From: Cannabis sativa
Taxonomy: Eukaryota; Streptophyta; Magnoliopsida; Rosales; Cannabaceae
Assembly: GCF_029168945.1 (NCBI RefSeq)
Contig: NC_083602.1
Location: forward strand, 69,522,600 to 69,586,599
DNA length: 64,000 nucleotides
Reading direction: 5' to 3'
The notes beneath the pieces were generated by a model, which was not told the DNA's origin, made no database searches, and saw only the letters and a list, made by a program, of their open reading frames with translations. Position numbers and translations under genes: made by a program. Positions 13,470 through 26,491 of this stretch are shown in pieces; position 1 is the stretch's first letter, and every line of letters starts with the position of its first letter.

Positions 13470-14617
13470 CAAAGTGTTTTAAGGGGCAAAATACGTTGAG
13501 GGGTGAAAACGGTAAAATTATCCCATCTCGATGTAAATCATCTATATAGAGGATCTTTGATCACAATAAGATTATAACAATGGTTAAATGAGATAGCATA
13601 TCTATATCGTGAAACATATAATATACTCTATATAAGTCTGAGAGTGCAATTCTAAGTTCTAAGAGTGGATTCAACGAGGAATTAATAAGTAGGGATTTAC
13701 TTAGTAAATTCGGTTCACTTATTGGAAGCTCAACATATAGATCCATGGTCCCCATTCTAGTTGAGACTATGCTGCTTGTAAGACTCAATAATTGATTTGT
13801 AATTAATCAATTATAATTCTAAAGTTGGACTATGTCTAATTTGTGAATTTTCACTAAGCAGGGGTGAAATTGTAAAGAAAAGAGATTCTAAGTTTATTTA
13901 TTAATTAAGAGACTTTATATGTCTAATTTATAATTAAATTAAATGACAATATTATTTAATAATCTATTTTAGTTATTAAATAATTAGTTTTGGCATTTAA
14001 ATGGTTAGAATTGGAAAATTTGCGTTTTTGAGAAAATAGAAATAAAAATTGTGAAAAACTGCAAAATCTAAGTGAGACCTAATAACACCTTGGCCGCCCA
14101 CTTGGTGAGCTTTTTCCAATTAATATTTTCATTATTTTAATGTTAGATAATTACTAACCTAAACCTAGTAGTTGCCGATAAATAGAAAGTGATGGCTCAG
14201 TCAAAAATAAGCTTTTTGTCAGAAAATCAGAAATTGCCTTTTTCAGAAAAACTAAGCCTTCCACTTCTCTCTCTATAGCCGACCCTATACCTCTCTCTTT
14301 TCCTCTTCACAATTTTGAAACCTTAGTGATTGAGTAGTGCCCACACACAGCAAGTGGTACCTCAATCATAGATTGGAAGACTGTGAAGGATCACACACAA
14401 AGAGAAGGACATTCGGGCTCAGATCTTCATAATACTCTGCGACAGAAAGGATACAAGGGTTAGAGATCTGAGTGGAAGGAGACATTATTCCGCTGCAATC
14501 AATGTAAGGTTTTCTTAACTTTATATGTGTAATTATCGTTTTAGAAAGTTCATATTTAGGGTGTTAAACAACATACTTGTGAGTAGATCTAAGATCCCGA
14601 TAAAATAAATTCCAACA

Positions 14618-14675
14618 ATTATGGTAAGTTTATTATATCTAATTCAAGTTCAATATCAGTCCCTTCCGATGTAAT
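14618..14675 (-). repeat. fragment of a 1.9-kb-family LTR, reverse orientation
   Basis: About 58 bp containing GTTCAATATCAGTCCCTTCC, which matches the interior of the family LTR read on the - strand (compare 27060-27118). It is cut off on both sides, between the end of LTR 3 and the 5'-truncated Gypsy1 gag. Confidence 0.7.
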
Positions 14676-17600
14676 GATATAGCTAGTTCAGGGTAGCATG
14701 ACATTAACAAAATATGCTACTAAATTTGATAGATTGACCAAGTTTGATTTTGATGAGGTGGCCATTGAAGCTATAAGAAAATCCAAGTTCATTAGAGGCT
14801 TAGAAGAGCACATTGCCTGAGATGTGGTTGTGGCTGCTAAGCAACTAGGGGTTTTAAGGTCTTATTCTCATATAATAGAATTAGCTCTCACTACTAAGGG
14901 GGCTGAAGAATAGATTTGGAAATGCAATAATATGAGAATAGATGCTTAGAAGCCACATTTTGGTACTGGTTCGAGTAGGGGTTCTGACCCCAATGACAGA
15001 AAAAGGAAGCCAATTGATCCACCAATTACGGGTCCAAATAAAAGGTTTCAGGGTAACCAAGGTTTTCACCAAGGCAGCTATGAGAACTTGAGGACCTATC
15101 CTAAATGTCCAAGATGCAAAAGACGCCATCAGGGCAAATGTCAAGTTAAAGCCTGCTTTCAGTGTGGGGTAGTAGGCCACCTAAAAAGAGACTATCTACA
15201 ACTATAGAAGACAGATACCAAGAGAAAAGATTCCATGGTTCCTGCTCGGGTGTTTTCTCAGTGTGGGTAGATGCTAATGCTAGCCTTCGATAGTGACAAG
15301 TCAAATCTTTATTGATGGCATTGTATTTGCTGCTCTAATTGATTTTGGTGCTACACATTCATATATATCAAGTAGAGTAATTGATGGTCTTAGTAGGCCA
15401 TGTGATATGTTGCTGAGTGATTTTGGTACTTTGTTACCTACTGGAGAGATAGTTATCTCTAAGAGGTGGATTAAATCCTTACCAGTGTTTGTGGAGGATC
15501 GAGAATAGTCAGTAGATTTGATCAAGCTAGACTTGCCAAGATTTTGATGTGATTCTAGGTATGAAGTTGTTAACTAAGTACAATGCTACAGTAGATTGTA
15601 AAAGATAGATGGTAACTTTTGAACCAGACGACAAGACTCCATTTATTTTTATAGGGGAAGTTCGTGGATCTCGAATTACAAGGATATCGACACTTAAAGT
15701 AAAGGATTTGTTACGGGGAAGATGTATAGGGTATCTGACTAATGTGATGAATACTATGAAAGAAGTGTTGGATGGGACCAGAGAAGGTATGTGTAATGTG
15801 TGAATTCTTGGATGTGTTTCCAAAAGAATTATCGGGGTTGCCACTAAGGAGATAGATTAACTTTCAGATTGAATTGATATCGGAGGTTGAGCCAGTTTCA
15901 AAGGCCCCATATCAAATGGCACTGGTAGAATTAAAAGAGTTAAACATTCAGTTGCAGAATATGCTTAATTTGCAGTTTACAAGATCTAGCACATCGCCTT
16001 GGGGAGCACTGATTCTATTTGTGAAGAAAAAGGACGGGTCGTTAAGAATGTGCATTGACTATCAAGAGTTGAATAAGTTAACAGTGAAGGTTAAGTATCC
16101 TTTACCAAGGACAGACGATATGTTTGATCAACTTTAAGGGAAGACGGTCTTCTCTAAGACTGATCTTGAATCTGGTTATTAATAGTTGAGGATTCGACAA
16201 GAGGATATTCCCAAGACTACTTTCAGTACCTGGTATGGGCACTATGAATTTCTTGTGATGTCCTTCGAATTGACTAATGCTCCAACAACAGTTATGGATT
16301 GGATTAACCGAGTATTTAAGGATTTCTTGGACAACTTTGTAATTGTATTTATTGATGAAATCCTTATCTACTCTGATTCAGAAGAGGTACATGAGAGACA
16401 TCTTTAGATGGTATTACAGCATCTTCGAGAGCATGAAGTTTAAGAAATATGAGTTCTGGTTGCCCCAAATGAGTTTCTTAGGGCATGCAGTAAGCAAAGA
16501 TGGAGTATTAGTGGATCTGACAATGATTAAAGCAGTTAAGGATTGGCCACGGCCCAAGTCTGCTACTGAGGTTAGAAGTTTCTTAGGGTTAATTGGATAT
16601 TACAAAAGATTTGTGGAAGGGTTTGTCAAGATTTCTACACCCCTGACTAAGTTGACCCGAAAGAATTGTAATTTTGTTTGGACTGCCAAATGTGAGAATA
16701 GTTTCCAAGAGTTGAAAGAAAAGTTGATCACGACACCAATGCTGAGTTTACCAACCAGCGATGAGAAATTTGTGGTGTACTATGATGCTTCAAAGCAAGG
16801 TTTAGGTTGTGTTTTAATGAAGTCTGGAAAGGTCAACGCCTATGCATCTAGGCAACTAAAGGATTATGAACGGTGTTATCATACTCATGACCTAGAGTTG
16901 GCAGTAGTAGTATTTGCCTTAAAGATTTGGCATCACTATTTGTATGGTGAGAAGTGTGAGATATATAGAGAGCACAAGAGCTTGAAATATTTCTTTACAT
17001 AGAGGTGGTTAGAATTGTTTAAGGATTAAGACTGTGAAATCCTATACCACCCTGAGAAGGCGAATATGGTGACAGATGCAATGAGTCGAAGAGGTCCTAG
17101 TCAAGTGTATGAATTGAAACAAATCTCTCTGAAGTTAGCTGAAGAGATGACCAGATCGAGAATTGAGTTTGTGGTCAAAAAGTCAGCCAATGTTACATTA
17201 CAATTAGATTTGTTTAAACGGATTAAGATTGCTCAGCAAAATGATCTAGAATAGATTTATTGTAGGGAGAAGTTCGCGGTTGGTACAACGAAAGATTTTT
17301 CAGTGTCACCGAGTGGACTACTAAGGTATAAAGATAGGGTTTATGTTCCAATAGATGAGCAGATTAGACAAGAGATACTTGATGAGTTTCATACTATTCC
17401 GTATTCACTATACCTGGGAGCAACGAAGATGTACCACGATGTTAAGGTACTGTACTAGTGGTCAGGAATGAAAAGTGATGTGGTTGAGTATGTATCAAAG
17501 TGTCTAACCTCCCAGCAAATAAAAGCAGAACATTAGAGGCCAACGAGATTACTTCAACCTTTGAAGGTTCCCGAATGGAAATAGGAGGACATAACCATGA

Positions 17601-18665
17601 ATTTTGTGGTGGGTTTTCCAAAGACTATAGGAATGTACGACTCTATTTAGGTAGTAGTGGATAGGTTTACTAAGTCAGCACACTATCTGCTAGTGCGGAC
17701 AACATATACTATAGACAGATCAATATGCTGATTTGTACATGAAAGAAATAGTTTGAATTCACGGTGCTCCAAAATTAATCTTTTCAGATCGTGATCCAAA
17801 GTTCACTTTCAAATTCTGGGAAAGTTTTTAGAGAGCCATGGGAAAAAAATTGAAATTCAGTACAACATTTCATCCTCATATAGATGGATAGTTTGAGAGG
17901 ACTATTCACATATGGAAGACATGTTGCGAGCATGTGTGGTAGATTTTAAAGGTTCTTGGAACAAGTTTTTACCCCTAATCGAGCTCTCATATAATAACAA
18001 CTATTAGAGTACCATCAGTATGGCACCCAACGAGATGTTGTATGGAAGAAAGTATCGGTCACCTATTCACTGCGATGAAGCCTGTGAAAGAAGATATCTA
18101 GGACCCAAAGTGAGGCTATTGAAAAGATCTAAGCTCATATGCTCACCTCACAAAGTAGATAGAAAAACTATGCTGACCCGAAGTGCAGGGATATTGAATT
18201 GTAGGTTGGGGAATTTGTGTTTCTTCGAGTATCACCTTTGAAAGGGGTTTAAAGATTTGGAAAGAAAGGGAATCTAAGCCCTAGTTTATCAGCCCCTTTG
18301 AAATCCTGGAAAGAGTAGGTCATGTAGACTATCGACTAGATTTACCTCCTACCTTGTCTAAAGTTCATAACGTATTTCATATTTCCATGTTCAGGAAGTA
18401 TGTATCAAACTCGACACATATTCACATATTCTAAGCTATGATGACATTGAGCTTCAGACAGATTTATCCTATGAAGAACAACCTATCTAGATATTGGATA
18501 GAAAAGAGAAAGTGTTGCAAAACAAAACAATTTTGCTAGTTAAAGTGTTGTGAAAGAACAACAAGGTTGAAGAGGCAAATCGAATTAGAGTCACAGATGC
18601 GGGAGCAGTATCCCGAGTTATTCAGGTAAATTTTGAGGACAAAATTTCTATAAGGAGGGGATAGT
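14676..18665 (+). pseudogene. Gypsy1: 5'-truncated, decayed chromovirus gag-pol
   Basis: Degenerate gypsy polyprotein in several frames. Order seen: end of gag (~14690-15230) with a CX2C/CCHC knuckle near 15106-15195 whose last Cys is Tyr; aspartic protease (~15300-15500, LIDFGATHSYIS, where the family has DSG); reverse transcriptase (~15874-16450) with the catalytic box changed to FIDEIL; RNase H (~16700-17000); integrase (~17350-18100); C-terminal tail to ~18650. Many stop codons (TAG, TAA, TGA) and frameshifts are present. The gag start, primer site and 5' LTR are missing, so it is truncated at ~14676. It is a distant relative of the element at 28094-37689 and much older. Confidence 0.9.
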
Positions 18666-20645
18666 TGTAATATCCCAAAAATCTAATGTTAATAATTAAG
18701 GCATATTTTAAAAAATATAGAATAATAAGTGTGTTATGAGTATAATGGATAAGATTATGATCTTACTAATCTAACTACGTGGTAATTAGAAATTTTAATA
18801 TAAATAAATGAGTAAGTGTAATTTATCAATTACGAAGATTCAATTGAAATGTGTGGGTATGATGTAAGTTATTTGAGAAATAAAAATATTTTTTAGGTCC
18901 AGCAACCATGGAGACCTGATTGGTGGCCAAAAAAATCATAACGATATTAGTTTGTGGTAATGTTGGTTTTATTGGGTTAGTTTGGTTTTTGTTTTATCGA
19001 GGTATTTCAGGGTAACTAGTTATGACCAAATTGCCCCTAGGTTAGAGATTACTTGAGATTTAAGTTAAGGGTGATTATGTCTTTTTTGGATTTTGTTTTA
19101 TTAGTGGGATTCTTTAGGTTATCATTAGCGTTAATTTATTTCATAAGTTGAATAATACTAGGTTGATATTATCTTAAGTAACAAAAATTATAAAACAAAA
19201 CATCACACTTTTCTCTCTTTCTTGCTTCAGCTCAAGAAAAAACCCAAAGGGAAGCTAGGTTTTCTTCTTAGTTTTCAGACCAAATTAAGTGGGTAAATCA
19301 AGTGTTTGTTGAAGAGAATTCTAAGGTAAACTATACCTACTCATTCTCTCTGTATTTTGCAGTTTTAAGCTTAGTTTTGTAGTGTGATCTTGTGTTAAAG
19401 CTGTTGTTAGGGTTGGGTTTTTTATGTTGGTTTTGAAAGTTTAATTTTAAGTGTTTAATGTTATTTTAACTGATTTTTGTTGGTTGAAACCTAAGTTGAG
19501 TTAGGTTTGAACTTTTAAGTCAAGCTTAACTCAATAATGGTGTATTTTATTTTATATGCTTGTTGTTGAAATTGCTGGTTGGATTATGATTATTAGGCTT
19601 AAAATATAGGCATTTTAGAGAGATATAAAGTTTGAGGTAGTTTTGAGTTAAAATTAAGGTTTTGTGTTTTCTGCAGCAGAAAACGACAGACCGTTTTCTA
19701 GAAACAGTCTACCATTTTTCCTAGTAGTGTCCCAAAAAATGGCCTACCGTGTTTAGAGAAACGAACTACTATTTTTTGGGGAATTTTTACCGAAATCCCA
19801 TTTTTGGTATTTAGGGTATTCCCATGCTATTTATCGATAGGGAAACTTCCAATTTTGAGTTTAAGTCCTGGAACTGGTTAGATCAAGTTGTTAAACGATT
19901 TATTGTTATTGTGACATAGGGCCTAGGATTATCGTCTATTCTCCACTCAGGTTGGCTGATACACTCGGATAGGGATTTGAGGTAAGAAAGTATATTTGTA
20001 CCACTTAGCATGTCAAGACAAGTTACGATTATTATCGTTTCTGATTTGTTATTATCGAATATAAAGATACGACAATTACCATTTGTGAGAAAGAGTCATT
20101 ACTCTAAATTGAGACCGTTGTTAGGTTTCTTACTTATCGATTACCTCATTAGGTAACAATAGTGACATTAGATGCCCAGTTAGGCTTATCAGGGTTGCCT
20201 CATTAGGTAACACAGAAAGGGTTACTTTATGAAGTAACAATTATAGTTAGTCTTATTAAACAAATATTTGTGTAGTTTTGGAATGTTATACATATGTGGT
20301 TATCTGCTTATTTGTGATTGTTTGGAATTATATGTATGGTTGACATGTGATTATTGCTTTTACTTTTCTTGTTGGGTCTTTGTGACTCAACGGTACCTTG
20401 TGGTGTAGGTAAGGGTAAGGGTAAACTAAGACAGCCATGAGTCAACAGTCTTCTTCAACAAATGTACGTATCAATCTTTTCGGCTTGCATAGCCGAGTTG
20501 TTAGGGGGTGTTTTGGCATTGTATAGTATTTTGGATACAAACTCAGCACTAAACCTTTTGTAACAGGGGATCCCCGAAACTAAATATTTATTGATGTAAC
20601 CTTTTAAGTTTAAGTTTATTTTATTAAAGAATTTTAATTAAAACA
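18666..20645 (+). mobile_element. Gypsy1 3' LTR (right end uncertain)
   Basis: Starts TGTAATATCCCAAAAA right after a purine tract (ATAAGGAGGGGATAGT) at the end of the pol region, a chromovirus-type LTR start. The right end is uncertain: a CA lies at 20645, but an LTR end of TTTTACA at about 20731 is also possible. There is no second LTR to compare and no target duplication was found. The middle (~19680-19760) holds degenerate palindromic sequence in the place where the Tekay LTR carries CCGGAATTCCGG palindromes. Confidence 0.65.
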
Positions 20646-21822
20646 TTAGTTTATTAATATAAATTAATTTATAAAAGCACCTATAAATACCCTTCTCTCA
20701 TATGTGAGAGGGAGTTGAAAAATTAATTTTACAATCACATAATTTGAAATGATACAAAATAATTTTTTCTCTCTACTCCGAATACCAATTTAGAGTTTAA
20801 ATTTTCATTTTATCTTCATCTTAACCCTAAATTTTAAACTCAGATTTTGATTTTCTGAGTTTCGAACGTCATTAATAAATTGAGAATAATGAGATTTTTC
20901 TTAAATCATATTTAAATTAATTTAGTTTTTTATTTTTGAAATTTTTACACCAAAAATACAAAATGCATACTTTATTACTAAAATACCACCATTTTACTCT
21001 TCAACTTTATTTTATTAAAATTTTACCACTTGCACACACATTCCATGCATCACTACACGTCAGTGGTCTATGACCTCTATCAATCAACCATCCATCATTT
21101 CACTCTCTTTTTCTCTTTTTTTTTCCTTTTATTTTCTATTTCTTTTCAGTTTTTTTTAATTAGTAACCTCCATAGCTGAACTCTTCCCCCTCCACGATCC
21201 CAACTCTGTTTTTCCTCTTCTTTTTGTTCTTCAAATTTTTTTAAACTCCCATTAACTGAATCCCATAACTGTTTTCCCTCTTTTTATTTTTCTCTTAATC
21301 CATATATAAATATGGTTGTAACTCGTTCTTCATCAACTCCTTTCCCTGTTAAAAAAAAAGCTTTAAAATGGGATTGAAATCTGAGGATGACTTTGACTTT
21401 GCTCCTCCATTGTCTAAACGTGGGCGAGCTCCTCCAAAGAAGAAATCGAAGGTGGCTGTCCAGGAAAAAATTCCTAAAGATGTTTCTAAAAAAAAAATGA
21501 TCAAGTTAGTGGTGCTATTCGATCTGAGGTTTGTTTTCGGTTTCTTTTTGGTTTCCCCTCTTTTCGAAATTTTTTTGTATTTGACATTTCTGTGTTTTGT
21601 GCTTTTGGATTGTACTATTCTAGGTTTTCCATTTTAGCATTTCGTTTGGTTTTGTTTGGTTTTGTAGGGCTTCAATTTGTTTTGTTCAAATTATTTGTTC
21701 TTTTGATGGGTTTTTCATTTTAGTTTGCTTAGTCTTAATTTTTGTTTCATTTTGTTTTTTTTTTTTCTATTTTTGTTTTTCCATGTTTTAATATTTTTCA
21801 TTTCAATTTCTTTATTTGATCT
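20646..21822 (+). mobile_element. left arm of Ulp1-carrying MULE
   Basis: AT-rich DNA between the Gypsy1 LTR and the Tat LTR. It contains the start of a gene (21312 onward) that looks like the first exon of the Ulp1-type gene continuing at 39944-43477. Short AT-rich and T-rich runs fill 20740-21300. I could not recognise a terminal inverted repeat, so the outer boundary is unknown and MULE membership is inferred from the split gene. Confidence 0.45.
21312..21640 (+). pseudogene. probable first exon of the MULE Ulp1-type gene
   Basis: ATG at 21312 opens a short Ser/Thr-Arg-rich start that shifts frame near 21360. The continuing frame (21368 onward) reads an acidic segment, then a Lys/Arg-rich, nuclear-signal-like stretch (KRGRAPPKKKSK), then hydrophobic codons that are probably intron. 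A basic N-terminus is plausible for a plant transposon-borne Ulp1 gene. The poly-A run before the shift suggests slippage. The Tat insertion at 21823 separates it from the rest. Confidence 0.4.
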
Positions 21823-22506
21823 TGTTATCCCAAATTTTGCACTCTGACGTGGCATCACGAGAATGGTGACACGTGAAGTCCACTTGGAGCATCTGCTCGG
21901 GAAGAATTGACCGAGCAGGATGCCTCACTGGTACATTCAGAATAAAATATCCAGCGATCCGTGCACAACACTCAATACTTAGCGAATTCAGTTTTTGCAT
22001 CATGAGTCATCAGCTCAATCCCTATAACTCAAGGATCAACTTACGTGGATAAGGCATACACACGATCCCACTATCAGTGTACTCAGCCGCAATCTCACGA
22101 TCCTTGCATTCAACATTGATCACACGATCTTTCTGTTTATGTGCATTGTAACGAGAGAGGAAACTCTTCCTCCTCAAGTTTCCCAGCCCTATAAATAGTG
22201 AGGAATGTTCACTGGGCAAGGGGACCGAGAAATTGAAAGTCGATACGCAGCTAAGCTAAGACTATATTATTATCTAAGAATTATATATTTAGAGATACTT
22301 GTTGTAAGAGCTATAAGAAAAGGAATCTTCTTCCTTGTTCTTGAGTCAGTACAAATAACGAGGATTAGGCTATTACCGAACTGCTCGGGGCTGAACCTCT
22401 ATAAAGTTCCTGTGTCTTATTGTTGCTTTATAATATATTCATTACGACATATCGTTTATCGCTTATCAAAAAGACTCATTGTCGTTGGCTAAAAGCGAAG
22501 TCAACA
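21823..22506 (+). mobile_element. 5' LTR of Tat-type gypsy element
   Basis: 684 bp from TGTTATCCCAAATTTTGC to GAAGTCAACA, followed by TTTTGGTGCTTTCATTGAGA, the usual junction of Tat-lineage gypsy elements. The matching 3' LTR is absent because the element is cut off at ~39943, so no age can be estimated. Confidence 0.8.
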
Positions 22507-22563
22507 TTTTGGTGCTTTCATTGAGAGAAGGATCACAAATCGCTCTTTTCGATATTCAACACG

Positions 22564-24630
22564 ATGGTGCAAACTCGTAGAGGCCTGTCTGACCCAGCAA
22601 ATTCACAGACACTGGATCCGACATGGCAAGACCCAGGGAGTTCAAGGGTTCCACCTGCTGTCAATCCTGGACAAACGGGAAGCGTGGTGAATGGTGAAAC
22701 AGCCCCTGTTACTAACTGTGCCTAGTGTACAAGAGACTGGGAATAATAGTTCCGCACACAGCCAGGGCATTCATAACACGACTGTTCCGCCTGGAACCAA
22801 CGTCCAGACGACCATCGGAGACGCAACCGAATTGCAAAATCTCTGTGCTGTGCTCGGACTCATGTAGAGTCATAGCAACACTCTGCATCATGATCAGGAT
22901 GAACTGCATGCTGTAGTGAATCTCGCATTTGACGAACAGAGGCGTATGTTCGCTGAATGGAGAGACAAAGAGATGAAGGCATTAAGGGCTCACCATGTAG
23001 AGATTGAAGATCGTAGTCGGCAAGCTACTGTGCTGATACGAAGACCCTACCAGACTGTAGGTCAGCAAACGCCGAACGTCATTCCCCTGGGAGAAACATG
23101 GATGACCCGACGATGAATACCTCCCAAACAACCAATGGTCAGCCGCCCAATCCCCGGTTACGAGTTCCACTCGTGGGCCAAGAGGTAGGCGGGCAGACCT
23201 TGTCCGGGAATTCATCAGGAGGAGCCATACCTAACGGATCCAACCAGAATAATGGTGTTATTCCACCTGCCAACCAAGCGAATCAATCGCTCAGGCAACT
23301 AGGCTCTTCTGTATTTGATAGGTTGGGAACAACTCATGACCTAAGGAACGATCTAAACAGAAGAAGGGAAACAGACGAGCAAAATACTACAATGATCGTG
23401 CAGCCTGGAGCCCATACTCAAATCCCCGCTCAGAAAGACGCTGACGTAATCCAAATCGACCAAAATGCCAAGCAAGTTAACCCAGCCGTACAAGCCCAAC
23501 TTGAAGAGTTGAAGAATATGTTTCATGGCATGGCCGGACAGCGTAACAATGATCTTGAGTTAGACCGCGCTCGCGGAACTCCCTTCTCACCAGAGATCAA
23601 TCTCTTGCCACTGCCTCACAAGTTCAAAATGCCAACGTGGAAGATGTACACTGGAGAGAAGATCCTCCTTTTCATCTCAAGTACTTTGAGATGCAAATGG
23701 ATTTACAAGGAGTACGAGGGGACGTATGCTGCAGAATCTTCCCCGCCACTCTGTCGGAAGCCGCACAGCAATGGTATTTCAAGTTGGCTCCTGGAAAGTT
23801 TAGTTCATGGAAAACCTTCTCTTCAGAATTCCATGCACAATTCTCTTCCTCACGTCAGCAACAACCACAAACAATGAAACGGGAAGAAGGGAAAGTTCAC
23901 CGATAAATCCGGACAGACTCCCTGTGATCATGCCAAACACATTGCATTCACTATTCTAACTGAAGATATAGAGAGTGTGTATATGGCAACTCAGTCGTTA
24001 ATTCCGTACAAAAAGCCCGGGCCCATGAGGAAAGATACCAACAAAAGGGACATGACAAAATTTTGTCGGTTCTACGGAGACTACAGCCACGACACCAACG
24101 AATGTTACAATCTGAAGCGGGAAATAGAATTTCTAATCAAGAAACACAACGCGCACCTACAGAATTATGTCAAGACCAACCAAGGTCAAAACAACCAGGA
24201 TCTGCTACCTCCACCTGTAGATGGACACTTGCAAGTCATTATTGGAGGCCCGCACATCGCTGGAGATTCGGGCAAAGCTCGAGAGAGGTATGCCCGAACA
24301 GCTCAGTACGAGCAAGAAGAAGTCATCCTGGTCGTGGAAGAAAGGAAGCCCAAAGTTACACGTGCAATAGATCCAACCATAACTTTCAATGATGAAGATG
24401 CTGTCAAGATTATATTTCCACACAATGACCCACTGGTCGTGGAAGTCCAGATAGCAAATAAAATGGTGGCCAGAACCATGATTGATAATGGAGCTTCTTC
24501 AAACATTTTGTTCAAGACTGCTTACGAGAAGATGGGGCTCCAACTCAAGGATCTAACTCCATGCCTCCAGCCTGTCTATGGTTTCTCCAGTCAAGGAGTT
24601 GCACCGCTAGGACAAATCCAGCTACCCCTC
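22564..24630 (+). pseudogene. Tat-type gypsy gag and start of protease, decayed
   Basis: ATG at 22564 (MVQTRRGLSDPANSQ) opens a Pro/Gln/Asn-rich N-terminus broken by a stop near 22722 and several frame changes. Gag features follow: the PFHLKYFEMQMDLQG region and SEAAQQWYFKL with an SSWKTFSSEFHAQFSSSR motif (~23650-23870), then a Cys-containing FCRFYGDYSHDTNECYNLK knuckle-like segment (~24060-24120), and the protease (~24440-24625) with a TMIDNGASSNILF active-site region. The frame is interrupted at 24630 by solo LTR 7 and resumes at 27480. Clear gypsy (Tat) identity; not functional. Confidence 0.85.
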
Positions 24631-25984
24631 TATTGGAAATTATTTTACCAGGATCTTAGATCTACTCACAAGTATGTTGATTAACATCCTAAATATGAAT
24701 ATTCTAAAACGATGAAATAAACACATATAAAGTATTAGAAACCTTACATTGAGTGCAGCGGAATAATATGACTCCTTCCGTTCAGATATCTAGCCCTTGA
24801 TTCCTTCCTGTAGCAGAGCATTATCAATATCTGAACCTGGATCTCTTTCTCTGATTCTTTAGTGCTGAAACTCCTTCTTGCTGAAAGTCTTTCTTCGCGA
24901 TCTTCCTCACTATGATTGAGGTATTACTTACTGTGTGTGGGCACTACTCTAACACTAAGAATTTCGAAATTCAAGAGGAAAGAGAGAGAAGAAGTGGCGG
25001 CCAAAGATAGGGAGAGAGAGAGGCTCAGTTTTTTCTGAAGGAAAAAGTAGAAAATTTAAGTGTCAATTTTCCAGAAGCCTTCACTATCTATTTATAGCAT
25101 TCCACTAGGGTTAGGTTTGAATTATTTGGCATTAAAATAATGAAAATATCAGAGGGAAAAACCCTACAAAAGTGGGCGGCCCTATACATGTGGATTTGGG
25201 CCTCACTTTTTGCAATTTTTCAGTTTTATCTTTTCTACATCTGATTTTCTCAAAAACGCCAATTTTCAAATTCAACCATTTAAACGCCAATTCTAATTAT
25301 TTAATAACTATAAATAATTATTAAATAATATTGTCATTTATCATATTCATTAATTGAATCATACAAAGTATCATAATTAACAAATATGCCCCTAAAACTC
25401 TTTCTTTACAATTTCGCCCTTACTTAGTGAAAAATTCACAAATAGACATAGTCTAAATTGAGAATTATAATTGATTAATCAAAACCAATTATATGAGTCT
25501 TACAAGCAATATTATCTCAACTAGTGGGGGGACCATGGGTCTATATAACTAAGTTTCCAATAAGCAGATCAAGAATTTATAACCTAAATTCACTGACTTA
25601 TTAATTCTTCGTTGAATCCACGCATAGAACTTAGAATTGCACTCTCAGTATGTAGAATGCTCTATATGTTCCACCATATAGACACATCATTAGTTATCCA
25701 TTGTTATAATCCTAATTTGATCAATGATCCTCTATATGAATGATCTACACTGTAAAGGGATTAGATTACCGTTACACCCTACAATGTATTTAATCCTTAA
25801 AACACTTAACCTCGTATAAATGATATGTAACGTCCCCGCTTCAAGCCTCCATTGGGCCCTTACACCCACGGACCGAATGGCTCTTATACACGAGTACGTA
25901 ACTCTGGCTGCTTCCTGGATTGATGACTGACCCTTACAGACCAACACGAGTGTTTCCAGCGTGCTTTTTCCTCACTCACACGCA

Positions 25985-26110
25985 TCCTGGGAAAACTTCC
26001 CAGGAGGTCACCCATCCTTGAAATTGCTCCAGGCCAAGCACGCTTAACTGTGGAGTTCTTTCGAGATGGGCTACCGAAAAACAAGATGCACCTTGTTGAT
26101 ATAGGTAGTA
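25985..26110 (-). other. 5S-rRNA-like segment in Cassandra LTR (first copy)
   Basis: On the - strand this segment contains AGTTAAGCGTGCTTGG and GGATGGGTGACCTCCTGGGA, which match the internal promoter region (A box and C box) of plant 5S rRNA genes. Other parts of 5S rRNA are replaced. It is a 5S-derived part of the LTR and may bind pol III factors; it is not a normal 5S gene. Confidence 0.85.
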
Positions 26111-26491
26111 CCAATCAATCCATTTAAGCCCTCTTCAACTGTGTAGTCCCATACCTACACAGTCTTAGAATCATCCCACTTGACCTTCCCCAGGCGGTGT
26201 GGGATTGCACAGCTTACCCGGTATTTCCCCTTACGGATCACGGGACTACTGACTGTCACAATCACCCCCCCTTACGGGGTCCGACGTCCTCGTCGACCAC
26301 ACTTCCGACTGGGTCAAGGCTCTGATACCATTTGTAACGTCCCCGCTTCAAGCCTCCATTGGGCCCTTACACCCACGGACCGAATGGCTCTTATACACGA
26401 GTACGTAACTCTGGCTGCTTCCTGGATTGATGACTGACCCTTACAGACCAACACGAGTGTTTCCAGCGTGCTTTGTCCTCACTCACACGCA

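Larger units (their letters stand above)
9140..14617 (+). mobile_element. LTR 3 of the 1.9-kb family, split by two solo LTRs
   Basis: LTR 3 survives in three pieces: 9140-9784, 11492-11585 and 13475-14617. Together they make about 1.88 kb, the normal size for the family, from TGTTGGG to CCAACA. Two antisense solo LTRs interrupt it, and removing each with its target duplication restores LTR continuity. LTR 3 is clearly more diverged from LTR 2 than LTR 2 is from LTR 1, so LTR 2 and LTR 3 are unlikely to be the pair made in one insertion. The 3' piece contains a leader with the recurring CACACACAGCAAG stretch. Confidence 0.85.
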
